NCBI RefSeq assembly: GCF_000186865.1
Contig: NW_008705566.1
Coordinates: 728,432 to 792,431, forward strand
DNA length: 64,000 bases
Source: Aureococcus anophagefferens
Taxonomy: Eukaryota; Sar; Pelagophyceae; Pelagomonadales; Pelagomonadaceae
Direction of reading: 5' to 3'
A model generated the notes under the pieces. It did no database searches. It saw only the letters and a program-made list of their open reading frames with translations, and was not told the DNA's origin. Position 1 is the stretch's first letter. Each line of letters begins with the position of its first letter. A program made the position numbers and the translations under genes. Positions 45,298 to 53,546 of this stretch are shown one piece after another.

Positions 45298-46926
45298 ATG
45301 GCGACCTTCGAGGCGCGGCCGAACGCGCCGGCCCCGCGGAGCGGGGGCAACTCCCCCGAGAGCGCGCGCCTCACCATCGGGCTGCCCAACGCGCAGTACA
45401 GCGAGTCCGGGTCGAGCGTCGCGGGCGAGGAGTGCCCGAGCTCGTCGTTCTGGCCCGAGTCGCTGTCGAGCAAGTACGAGATCTCGTCCATCATCGGCAA
45501 GGGCGCCTCGAGCGAGGTCTTCGCCGCGCGCGTCCGCCGGCGCCCCGGGACGCGCGTCCGACCTGAAGGAACCCCCGCCCGAAATCGTAGGCGCTGCCGC
45601 GTGACGGGCGAGGAGTGCGCCCTCAAGCGCATCTACAAGCCGCGGTGCTGCACGGGCGCGCGGGCGACGCGGCGGCTGCGGGACGAGGTCCGCGTCCTGT
45701 CGACGCTGCGCCACCCGCACATCGTCGAGATGCGCGAGGTCTTCGAGACGCCGACGGAGCTCTACATCATCATGGAGCGCGCGCGCGGCGGCGAGCTCTT
45801 CGACCGCATCGTGGAGAAGGGCAACTTCAGCGAGGCCGAGGCCGCCGCGGTCATGTACCAGCTCCTGAGCGCGCTGACGGACATGCACCGCCGCGGCGTC
45901 ATCCACCGGGACATCAAGCCCGAGAACCTGCTCCTGACGACGCGCGACGGCTGGGAGCTGAAGCTGTCCGACTTTGGTCTCGTGAAGACCCTCGAGGCCG
46001 ACGACGACCCGCCGTCGCTCTCCGAGCTCCGCGGCGGCGCGGACCCGGGCCGCCGCGTGACGCCCGAGGCGTCGCCCGCGCGCCCGGAGCCCGCGCCCGC
46101 GGGCCTCGCGTCGCCGGAGCTGCGCGCCGCCGCGGCGCCGGCGGGCAGCTCGGGCGGCGTGTCCTTCAACCTGCCCCACCACATGGAGCGGTCCGAGGAG
46201 CGGGCGCACGAGCGGTCCATCGCCGAGCGGTTCGGCCGCGCGCGGACGCACACGCTCTGCGGGTCGCCCTACTACATGGCGCCCGAGGTCTGCAGCCGCG
46301 AGCGCTACGGGCCCGCCGTCGACGTCTGGTCCGCGGGCGTCGTGCTCTACATCCTCCTCACGGGCAGCCCGCCCTGGGAGCGGCCGCCGCTCTTCGGCGC
46401 GAGCCCGCGGATCGACGTCGACGGCGAGCTCGGGTCCATCTCCCGGGACGGCGTCGACCTGCTCCTGTCCATGCTCCGGGGCCAGCCGGGCGACCGGTGC
46501 ACGGCCCAGGACGCGCTCCGCCACCCGTGGATCAACCGCCGGAGCTGCCTCCTCCGCGAGTCGCTGAGCAGCCCGCACTACGGCTCCTCGCTCAAGGCCT
46601 TCTGCGAGAAGCGCAAGCGCGCGTCGTCCTACGCGAACCTGGACATGACGCCCGTGGCGCGCGCGCTCGGCGAGAGCTTCCCGAGCCGACCGCGCGGCGT
46701 GTCGAACTGCCAGGTCCGCGTGAAGAAGAACCGGAAGAACGCGGACGGCGTCGGCGCCATCCCGCCGGACTACGACGGCCCGCCGCCGCCGGGGCGGAAC
46801 ACCGTCGTCAGCGACCTGAGCTCGAACCCGACGGAGTACGACACGATGTCCTCCGAGGACGACGACATGGACGCGTCGGACCAGACGTTCCGCCTGTCCA
46901 TCGACGAGACGCACGAGGATAATTAG
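45298..46926 (+). CDS. CAMK-like Ser/Thr protein kinase with a long activation-segment insert
   Basis: 542 residues if unspliced. Kinase motifs: IIGKGASSEVFAA (about 66-78), EECALKRIYK with the catalytic Lys, VIHRDIKPENLLLTT (about 202), LSDFGLVKTL (about 224), TLCGSPYYMAPEVCSRERYG, and DVWSAGVVLYILLTGSPPWE. All catalytic residues are intact. Between DFG and the APE segment is a roughly 90-residue Pro/Ser/Ala-rich insert. Between the Gly loop and the Lys there are about 21 extra residues (VRRRPGTRVRPEGTPARN region), which may be an in-frame intron (45528-45590). The disordered C-terminal tail has acidic stretches. The N-terminus is Ser/Pro-rich, with no signal peptide. Confidence 0.88.
   Translation: MATFEARPNAPAPRSGGNSPESARLTIGLPNAQYSESGSSVAGEECPSSSFWPESLSSKYEISSIIGKGASSEVFAARVRRRPGTRVRPEGTPARNRRRCRVTGEECALKRIYKPRCCTGARATRRLRDEVRVLSTLRHPHIVEMREVFETPTELYIIMERARGGELFDRIVEKGNFSEAEAAAVMYQLLSALTDMHRRGVIHRDIKPENLLLTTRDGWELKLSDFGLVKTLEADDDPPSLSELRGGADPGRRVTPEASPARPEPAPAGLASPELRAAAAPAGSSGGVSFNLPHHMERSEERAHERSIAERFGRARTHTLCGSPYYMAPEVCSRERYGPAVDVWSAGVVLYILLTGSPPWERPPLFGASPRIDVDGELGSISRDGVDLLLSMLRGQPGDRCTAQDALRHPWINRRSCLLRESLSSPHYGSSLKAFCEKRKRASSYANLDMTPVARALGESFPSRPRGVSNCQVRVKKNRKNADGVGAIPPDYDGPPPPGRNTVVSDLSSNPTEYDTMSSEDDDMDASDQTFRLSIDETHEDN
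45528..45590 (+). other. Candidate 63-nt in-frame intron in the kinase gene
   Basis: The segment starts GCGCGTCC and ends AAATCGTAG, followed by GCGCTGCC, which matches the start at 6 of 8 positions, like a worn target duplication. Removing it as a phase-2 GC-AG intron gives EVFAARCRVTGEECALKRI, with 16 residues from the Gly-loop Val to the catalytic Lys, the normal kinase spacing. The segment has no stop codon and a length divisible by three, so translation through it is also possible. Confidence 0.4.
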
Positions 46927-46970
46927 ACCTGTAGAACGACCGCGCCAGTGGGGATTTATAGAGAGGACAA

Positions 46971-47690
46971 TTAGGGTCGCAGCCCGACGCCCGAGTACTC
47001 CGCGTCGTAGCGCGCCGCGAGGTCGTTCGCCCACGTCGTGTAGACGCTGTCGGGCCCGTGGTACGCCGCGGAGTTCGTCGCGACGCGGCGCACGTCCGCG
47101 CGCAGCGCGGCGTCGTCCGCGTAGTGGCGGCCCTTGGCGCGCTGCCGCAGGAGGGCCAGGTCCACGACGTCGCTCACGACGTCGTGGTAGTCGGGCATGC
47201 CGAGCTGGGCGCAGGCCTCCTTGGTGAGCCGCGTGCGGTACGGGTTGCTGGGAGGATCGCCGAACTGCATGTCCCAGCAGGCCTCGAGCGCGGCCCGCGC
47301 GCGCGCGCTGACGGGGTCCGGCGCCGCAGGCGCCGGCGCCGGCGCCTTGCGCTTCGTCTCCTTCTTCGCCTTCTTCCGCGGCGGCGGCGCGGCGGGGAAG
47401 AGCTCCTCGGCCGTCTTTTCGACCTTGGCGACGGGCGGCGCCGTGCGCACCAAATTGTCGATGGCCGCGATCTCCTCGGGCGTGAGCGGCGCGACGCCCT
47501 TGGGCGGCAGGCTCGTCCTCTGCGCGTACTCGCGGAAGGTCGGCGTCGGGTCCACGTCCATGGGCACCGCGTGTCGGTGCTTGTCCGGCAGGTAGTCGCG
47601 CCAGGTCTTGTCGGGCCCCGTGCGCGCGGCGAGCTGCGCCTCGAGGCGCGCGAGGCCTTCCGAGGCATAGATGCGCTCCTGCGCGGACAT
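46971..47690 (-). CDS. Bromodomain-like protein
   Basis: 239 residues from MSAQERIYASEGLARLEAQL; an ATG at 47849 would add 53 residues but nearly meets the divergent start at 47864. The N-terminal part is Pro-rich with a basic patch (PPPRKKAKKETKRKAP) that looks like a nuclear signal. The C-terminal ~105 residues fit a bromodomain: LGMPDYHDVVSDVVDLALLR at the ZA loop, RQRAKGRHYADDAALRADVR, then RRVATNSAAYHGPDSVYTTW. The usual acetyl-lysine-binding Asn (NAxxYN) is His here, so acetyl-lysine recognition may be altered. Confidence 0.7.
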   Translation of the reverse strand: MSAQERIYASEGLARLEAQLAARTGPDKTWRDYLPDKHRHAVPMDVDPTPTFREYAQRTSLPPKGVAPLTPEEIAAIDNLVRTAPPVAKVEKTAEELFPAAPPPRKKAKKETKRKAPAPAPAAPDPVSARARAALEACWDMQFGDPPSNPYRTRLTKEACAQLGMPDYHDVVSDVVDLALLRQRAKGRHYADDAALRADVRRVATNSAAYHGPDSVYTTWANDLAARYDAEYSGVGLRP

Positions 47691-47863
47691 GATATGGCGC
47701 AGTACGGGCGGCGCGTTGGCGGCGGGCGGCGGTGCGCACTGCCAAGAGCTGTGTTTGCTGAGAGCCCGCTGTGCAACATCGCGGCAATAAGGCTTCAACG
47801 TCGCGCGCGACGCGTTCTGGGCACGCTGCTGCGCCCTCAAAACCTCCAAAATCCATCGCAGCG

Positions 47864-48520
47864 ATGGCGCGCAAGCCGTTTTCGCTCACCTACGTGACCT
47901 ACGAGGAGGGCGACAGCGTGGGCCTCGTCTGTGCTCTGCTGGCTCTGGCTCCCGTCTTCATCATCGTCGCCTACGCGACGCTGCTCGTGAGTCGGCGGGA
48001 GCTGCACGTGTTCTATATCCTCGCGGGCCAGCTCGCGAACGGCGCGCTCAACGGGCTCCTCAAGGCCTACTTCGACGCGCCGCGGCCCGAGGGCGCGGAC
48101 CGAGCCGGCCCGGGCTTCCCGTCGGACCACGCGCAGTTCATGGGCTTCTGGGCCGCCTACGCGGCGCTCTTTTTGATCTTATACGTGCCGCGCGTCGGCC
48201 GGCCCTACTGGCGCGAGCTGCTCGGCGCCGCGGTCGTCGCGCTCGCGGCCGCCGTCGCCGGGAGCCGCGTCTACCTGGGCTACCACAGCGCGGACCAGGT
48301 CTGCGCGGGCCTGGGCTTCGGCAGCGTCTTCGCCGCGGGCTGGATCGAGGCGTACGGTCGCTTGCTCCGGCCGCGGCTCGGGGGCTGGGTGAGGAACTCG
48401 CCCGTGTGCCGCTACCTCCTCGTCCGCGACTGCGCGCACGTGGCCGACGTGCTCCGGGTCGACTACGACGCGGCCATGCGGCGCCTCGGCTCCTCGTCGC
48501 CGCGTAAGAAGCGGTCCTAG
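47864..48520 (+). CDS. DOLPP1: Dolichyldiphosphatase (DOLPP1/CWH8), PAP2 family
   Basis: 218 residues from MARKPFSLTYVTYEEGDSVG. The enzyme dephosphorylates dolichyl diphosphate on the lumenal ER face, recycling the N-glycosylation carrier. All three PAP2 motifs are present: KAYFDAPRPEG (67-77), GFPSDHAQFMGF (84-95) with the catalytic-relay His, and SRVYLGYHSADQV (134-146) with the nucleophile His. Four helices and a basic SSPRKKRS C-terminus fit the family. It is complete and the length is normal. The stop is 3 bp from the convergent dehydrogenase stop. Confidence 0.92.
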   Translation: MARKPFSLTYVTYEEGDSVGLVCALLALAPVFIIVAYATLLVSRRELHVFYILAGQLANGALNGLLKAYFDAPRPEGADRAGPGFPSDHAQFMGFWAAYAALFLILYVPRVGRPYWRELLGAAVVALAAAVAGSRVYLGYHSADQVCAGLGFGSVFAAGWIEAYGRLLRPRLGGWVRNSPVCRYLLVRDCAHVADVLRVDYDAAMRRLGSSSPRKKRS

Positions 48521-48523
48521 GCC

Positions 48524-49660
48524 TTACTTCGCGTCGACCCAGTCGAGCTTCTGCGCGTCCCACTCGCGCGCCGCGGTCTCGCGGAGGTCGAGGTGGTCGA
48601 GCGTGCCGCGGGCCTCGCCGTCGTCGCTCGCGGCGCCGCCGTTGACGCTGTCGAGCTCGAGGGAGATGAGGCGCAGCTCCAGGTCCGCGAGGGCCTTGCG
48701 GAGGCAGAGCAGCGTGGACTTGGAGTGCTGGTTGTAGCGGTAGAGGCCGTAGAAGAGGTCGAAGGAGTCGTCGCAGGTCGTCTCGACGATCTTGAGCACG
48801 GATTCGAAGCCCTTGGTGTCGATGGGCGTCGGGTGGAGCCGGCCGATGGACCCGAGCATGCGGCCGACGAGGTGCGTGAGGAACTGGGAATTCGCGGCGT
48901 AGACGTCGTGCTGCGTGCAGGTCATCTCGACCATCTTGCAGCCCGCGCTCTCGAAGATGCTGAGGAACCGCTCGCAGGTCTCGGAGCGGTCGTCGCGCAC
49001 GCGCACGCGGTCGTAGACGAACGCCAAATTCTCCCAGCCGTGGCGGCCGCTCTCGGGGCCGAACATGGGGTGCGTGCAGAGCACGGACGTGCCCGACGGC
49101 ACGCGCGCCAGCAGCGAGTTCTCCGCGTGCTCCTTGACGCTCAGCACGTCGGCGATGAGCACGTCCTCGTGCGTCTCGAGCCCCGGCCGCAGCGCCGCCA
49201 GCGTCTCGTCGAAGCTCACGATGGACACGGCCAGGACGACGACGTCCAGGTCCCGGCCGAAGAAGTCGAGCACGTCCTCGCGCTGGTCCAGCACGTACGA
49301 CCCGAGCGCGCCGACCTCCTCGGCCTCGGCGGACCGGTCCGACTTGCTGATCGTGTAGATCTCGTGGTCGTAGTTCGCGAACTTGCGCGCGAGGAACTGG
49401 CCGAACTTCCCGAAGCCCACGATGCCGATCTTCAGGCGCCGCTTCGCCAGCACCTGCGCCTTCTCCCGCTGGATCGCCGCGAGCTGCGCGCGCAGCTGCG
49501 CCTCCGACGCCTTGATCGCGCTCAGCTTCTCGGGGAACTCGCTCTCCGAAAAGACGCGCGTCGACGGGCGTGCGGCGTGTCGCGTTGGCGCGAGGAAGCC
49601 AAAAGCGCCGGCGGCGCAGAAGAGCAGGAGAACTCGTCGTCTACTCGCGGCTGCGACCAT
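48524..49660 (-). CDS. Arogenate/prephenate dehydrogenase (TyrA type), plastid-targeted
   Basis: 378 residues from MVAAASRRRVLLLFCAAGAF. It catalyses the last NAD(P)-linked step of tyrosine synthesis in the plastid. The start is a signal peptide ending AAGAF|GFLAPTRHA, the Phe-start plastid signal of stramenopiles. A short helix precedes the Rossmann motif IGIVGFGKFGQFLARKF (79-95). Other TyrA marks are DVVVLAVSIVSFDETLAAL, DVLSVKEHAENSLL and SVLCTHPMFGPESGRHGWEN, where the H-P-M-F-G-P signature binds substrate, then DVYAANSQFLTHLVGRMLGS. The arogenate-versus-prephenate preference cannot be decided from what I see; plant-like arogenate dehydrogenases share this THPMFGPESG pattern. Confidence 0.92.
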   Translation of the reverse strand: MVAAASRRRVLLLFCAAGAFGFLAPTRHAARPSTRVFSESEFPEKLSAIKASEAQLRAQLAAIQREKAQVLAKRRLKIGIVGFGKFGQFLARKFANYDHEIYTISKSDRSAEAEEVGALGSYVLDQREDVLDFFGRDLDVVVLAVSIVSFDETLAALRPGLETHEDVLIADVLSVKEHAENSLLARVPSGTSVLCTHPMFGPESGRHGWENLAFVYDRVRVRDDRSETCERFLSIFESAGCKMVEMTCTQHDVYAANSQFLTHLVGRMLGSIGRLHPTPIDTKGFESVLKIVETTCDDSFDLFYGLYRYNQHSKSTLLCLRKALADLELRLISLELDSVNGGAASDDGEARGTLDHLDLRETAAREWDAQKLDWVDAK

Positions 49661-49779
49661 GTTTGCCCACCGCGTGGTCGGCTGGAGCATCCACGGCATC
49701 ATATGATCATCGCTGATCGAGCAAACCTCCTTGTGGCAGCTGGTGACGACGCTGATGCGCGCAGCGATTTGTTAGACCA

Positions 49780-49932
49780 GACCGGGCTTACGTGCAAAAC
49801 TAGTAGCGCGAGGGTGCCCAGCGTGTCACCCGACCAAGCTCACGTGCAAAACCTAGCTGCCAGGGGGCCCAGCGTGACGCCCGACCAAGCTCACGTGCAA
49901 AAACTAGCAGCCAGGGTGCCCAGCGTGACGCC
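49780..49932 (+). repeat. Three tandem ~51-bp promoter repeats carrying CACGTG/ACGTG boxes
   Basis: Copies begin at 49780, 49832 and 49883 (lengths 52, 51, 50) and end exactly at the ATG of the DExH helicase gene (49933). Each has GACCAAGCTCACGTGCAAAA or a variant, then a CTAGC and a GCCCAGCGTGACGCC block. Copies 2 and 3 hold CACGTG (G-box/E-box); copy 1 has TACGTG. Copies 2 and 3 are the most alike, suggesting recent duplication. Confidence 0.9.
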
Positions 49933-52900
49933 ATGGGCCCCAACTCCGGCGGTGGAAAAAAAAACAAGGACGGCAAGGGCAAGGGCGGCGGCAAGAAGTA
50001 CGACAAGCTCGGTCGGCCGCTGAACTTTGGCAACTACCGCAACGGCGTGCTCGTGACCAGCGGCGGCGGCAAGGGCAAGGGCGGCAAAGGCAAGTCCAAA
50101 GGCGGCGGCAAGAGCAAAGGCGGCGGCAAGGGAAGCTCCGGCGGCCGCGGCGGCGCGTCCGGCGGCGGCCGCGGCGGCGCGGCCGGCGGCCGCGGCGCGA
50201 GCTCCGGCGGCCGCGGCGGGTCCGCGGGCCGCGGCCGCGGCGCCGCGCCGCCGAAGAAGGACGACAAGACCGTCGCCGTGTCGCTGTCGGCGGCGGACGA
50301 GGACAAGGTGCGCGGCGCGCTCGAGGCGACGGCCGGCGGCGTCGAGCGCTTCGTCGCGAGCCGCTACCGCGTGGGCCAGCGGGTGAGCTGCTACTGGGAG
50401 GAGGACGGCGAGGGCGCCTGGTACGACGCCATCGTCAAGGACGTGTCCTACGACGACGAGGTCGGCGTCTACTTCGAGGGCCTCGACGACGACGAGGGCC
50501 ACCAGGTCGTGCCGCTGGCCGAGTGCCGCGAGCGCGCGCCCAAGAAGCGGCCGAAGCGCGCGGGCGCCGACGACGCCAAGGCCGCGGGCCCGCCGCCGCC
50601 GGCGAAGGGGTCCCCGTTGCGGGCGCAGCGCGAGTCGCTGCCGGCGTTCGAGTTCCGCACGCGCATCCTCGCGGCGATCCACGGGAGCCGCGTCGTCGTC
50701 GTCGAGGGCGACACGGGCTGCGGCAAGACGACGCAGGTGCCCCAGTTCGTGCTCGAGGACGCGGCGGAGCACGGCGAGGCCTGCTCCGTCGTCGTCGCGC
50801 AGCCGCGGCGCATCTCGGCCATGGGCGTCGCGGAGCGCGTCGCCGCGGAGCGCGGCGAGGCCGTCGGGTCCGGCGCCGTGGGCTACTCCATCCGCCTGGA
50901 GACCAAGACCTGCGCGAGCACGTGCCTCCTCTTCTGCACGACGGGCATCCTCATGCGGCGCCTGTCGGAGAACCCGGATTTGGAGGGCGTCACGCACGTC
51001 TTCGTCGACGAGGTCCACGAGCGGACCATCGAGTCCGACTTTCTGCTAATGGTCCTGCGCGACGTGCTCGCGCGGCGCGCGGACCTGAAGCTCGTCCTCA
51101 TGTCCGCGACGCTCGACGCGGACCTCTTCGCGAACTACTTCCCCGGCGACGTGCCCACGGTGTCGATCCCGGGCCGCGCGTACCCGGTCGCGGCGCTCTA
51201 CCTCGAGGCGGCGCTCGAGCTCACGCAGCACCGCGTGCGGTCGGGCGCCGACTGGGCCCGGAAGAGCGGCAAGGGCGGCAAGGGCGGCGCGCCGTCCTCC
51301 GGCAAGGGCGGCAGGGGCAAGGGCGCGCCGGCGCCGCCGGGCGAGGACGCGCTCGCGGAGGCGGACTTCGCGAAGCGCTACCGGACCTGCGGCCGGACGG
51401 CGCACGCGGCCCTCGCGGCGACGAACTTCGAGGAGATCAACTACGAGCTCGTCGTGTCGCTCGTGTCGGCGCTCATCGCCGACTTCGACGGGCCCGACGC
51501 CGTCGTCGCCTGGGCCGCGCGCAAGGGCTTCCTGAAGCCGGCCGCGGCGGCCGCGGGGTTGGAGGGGCGGCCCGAGGCGGGCCTGAGCGACGCGATCCTC
51601 GTGTTTTTGCCGGGCTTCAAGGAGATCCAGACCTTGCACGAGGCGCTCCTCGCGACGCGGCCCTTCGACCGGGAACCGCAGAAATCCTGGGTGCTGCCGC
51701 TCCACTCGCAGCTGCCGCCCGAGGAGCAGAAGCGCGTCTTCAGCCGGCCGCCCAAGGGCGTGCGCAAGGTCGTCCTCGCGACGAACATCGCCGAGACGGC
51801 GATCACCATCGACGACGTGTCCTTCGTCGTCGACTGCGGGCGCATGAAGGAGAAGCGCTTCGACGCGGAGAAGCGCATGGAGTCCCTCGAGGACGTTTCC
51901 GTGTGCCGGTCGAACGCGAAGCAGCGCCGGGGCCGCGCGGGCCGCTGCCGGCCCGGCTGCTGCTTCCACCTGCTGACGTCCTTCGCGCACGACTCCGTCG
52001 TCGCGGGCCACCAGACGCCCGAGGTGAAGCGCGTGCCCCTCGAGCGCCTCGTGCTCACGATCAAGGCCCTCGGCTACGAGAAGACGGCCGGCGCGGTCCT
52101 CGCGGCGCTGCTCGAGCCGCCGCGGCCCGCCGCCGTGCGCCGCGCCGTCGACGAGCTCGCGACGCTCGGCGCGCTGGAGACGTCCGAGGGCCGCGAGGAC
52201 CTTACAGCGCTCGGCGCGCATCTCAGTTTGCTGCCGACGGACGCGCGCATCGGCAAGTTCATACTGTTGGGCGCCATCTTCGGCGCGGTCGACGAGACGC
52301 TGACCATCGCGTCCGTGCTCACGTCGCGGTCGCCCTTCGTGGCGCCCTTCGCGCTGCGCGACGAGGCCGACGCCGCGAAGCGGTCCATGGCCGGCGCGAC
52401 GCAGAGCGACCATCTGGCCGCGCTCCGCGCGTACGCGGAGTTCGACGGCATCAAAGGCAACGGGAAATACGACTTCGCGCGCCAAAACTTCCTCGGCATC
52501 AAGTCGCTCCAGCAGATCGCGGCGCTGAAGCGGCAGTTCCTCGAGCTGCTCTCGGACGCGGGCTTCGCGCCGCGCGGGTTGCGCGCGCGTCGGGTCGAGG
52601 CCGTCGGCCGGCGCGACGGCGGCTCCGACGGCGTGAAGGCGGCGCTCAGGGGCGGCGCCCTCGACGACGGGCGCCGCGGCCGCGACGGCCGCGACCGCAA
52701 GAGCGACCGGAAGGCGCGGCCCCGGGACGACGAGATCGACGCGGCTTTGGAGGGTTTGGCCCTCGAGGAGCCGGAGCGCGCGCCGGACACGCTCCTCAAG
52801 GCGCTGCTTTGCGCCGCGCTCTACCCGCAGGTGGCGCTCGTCGAGACGAAGGAGTCGTCGTCCAAGGGCAAGGGCAAGGGCGGCGGCGGGTCCAAGCTAA

Positions 52901-53307
52901 AGATCCGCGACGAGGACGGCGCCGAGATGGCCGTCGCCCTGCACCCGTCGTCCGTCAACGCGAGGCTCTCGCGCTTCGAGTCGCCCTACGTCGTCTTCGC
53001 CGAGAAGCTCAAGACGGCCCAGGTCTACCTCCGGGACACGACGCCCGTGTCGCCCTACGCGCTGATGCTCTTCGGCGGCCGCCTCCGGGGCAAGGGCGCC
53101 GGCGGGGCCCGCGTGCTCTCCGTGGACGACTGGATCCAGTTCCGCGTCCCCGGCGGCGTCGAGAAGCTCGTCACGGGCATCCGCGTCCAGCTCGACTCGC
53201 TCCTCACGCAGAAAATCGAGAACCCGGACCTGGAGCTGTCCGCCGCGGGGAAGGGCGTGCTCGAGGCCGTCGTCGCGCTCCTCGACACGCCCGCGCCCAA
53301 GTTCTGA
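49933..53307 (+). CDS. DExH-box RNA helicase with Gly/Lys/Arg-rich arm and Tudor-like domain
   Basis: 1124 residues from the ATG at 49933. The first 110 residues are GKG/GRG repeats, an RNA-binding arm. Residues about 135-200 look Tudor-like (RYRVGQRVSCYWEEDGEGAW, then YDAIVKDVSYDDEVGVYF). The DEAH-type core has GDTGCGKTTQVPQFVLED (about 258), QPRRISAMGVAERVA, FVDEVHERTIESDFLL (about 358), SATLDADLFANYF, LATNIAETAITIDDVSFVVD and QRRGRAGRCRPGCCF (about 664), then HA2 and OB-fold regions. A GK-rich insert near residue 440 sits between the RecA halves. It belongs to the DHX29/36/57-like group; the exact orthologue is not resolved. Confidence 0.92.
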   Translation: MGPNSGGGKKNKDGKGKGGGKKYDKLGRPLNFGNYRNGVLVTSGGGKGKGGKGKSKGGGKSKGGGKGSSGGRGGASGGGRGGAAGGRGASSGGRGGSAGRGRGAAPPKKDDKTVAVSLSAADEDKVRGALEATAGGVERFVASRYRVGQRVSCYWEEDGEGAWYDAIVKDVSYDDEVGVYFEGLDDDEGHQVVPLAECRERAPKKRPKRAGADDAKAAGPPPPAKGSPLRAQRESLPAFEFRTRILAAIHGSRVVVVEGDTGCGKTTQVPQFVLEDAAEHGEACSVVVAQPRRISAMGVAERVAAERGEAVGSGAVGYSIRLETKTCASTCLLFCTTGILMRRLSENPDLEGVTHVFVDEVHERTIESDFLLMVLRDVLARRADLKLVLMSATLDADLFANYFPGDVPTVSIPGRAYPVAALYLEAALELTQHRVRSGADWARKSGKGGKGGAPSSGKGGRGKGAPAPPGEDALAEADFAKRYRTCGRTAHAALAATNFEEINYELVVSLVSALIADFDGPDAVVAWAARKGFLKPAAAAAGLEGRPEAGLSDAILVFLPGFKEIQTLHEALLATRPFDREPQKSWVLPLHSQLPPEEQKRVFSRPPKGVRKVVLATNIAETAITIDDVSFVVDCGRMKEKRFDAEKRMESLEDVSVCRSNAKQRRGRAGRCRPGCCFHLLTSFAHDSVVAGHQTPEVKRVPLERLVLTIKALGYEKTAGAVLAALLEPPRPAAVRRAVDELATLGALETSEGREDLTALGAHLSLLPTDARIGKFILLGAIFGAVDETLTIASVLTSRSPFVAPFALRDEADAAKRSMAGATQSDHLAALRAYAEFDGIKGNGKYDFARQNFLGIKSLQQIAALKRQFLELLSDAGFAPRGLRARRVEAVGRRDGGSDGVKAALRGGALDDGRRGRDGRDRKSDRKARPRDDEIDAALEGLALEEPERAPDTLLKALLCAALYPQVALVETKESSSKGKGKGGGGSKLKIRDEDGAEMAVALHPSSVNARLSRFESPYVVFAEKLKTAQVYLRDTTPVSPYALMLFGGRLRGKGAGGARVLSVDDWIQFRVPGGVEKLVTGIRVQLDSLLTQKIENPDLELSAAGKGVLEAVVALLDTPAPKF

Positions 53308-53546
53308 TTGTGTCCTTCGCTTCTCGCTTTCGCTTCGTTCGTAACATCTGGCTCGGTATGTGCGGAGGCCCTCGCGATGTGCCATCGCGTGCGTCCGCTC
53401 GAGTGGCGCTTCGGCGATCGCAACAAAAAATTAAAAAAACGTGGCGGCCGGCCGGTGTGGCTTGTCGACATCGATGCCGAGGCTATGAAAAATTCTGGAG
53501 CGGGCGGTGCCGGGAAGCTCTAGAGGCGACCCGCCAGCTCCGAGCC

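Noticed and set aside
49800..50033. Minus-strand repeated-peptide frame (RASRWAPW / ARELGR units)
   Set aside because: It is the antisense translation of the tandem promoter repeats upstream of the DExH gene, with no independent coding evidence.
50523..53540. Plus-strand open frame of about 1000 codons overlapping the DExH helicase
   Set aside because: It is an off-frame shadow of the helicase that happens to join the MFS gene frame. Only the part from the ATG at 53547 has membrane helices and normal codon use.
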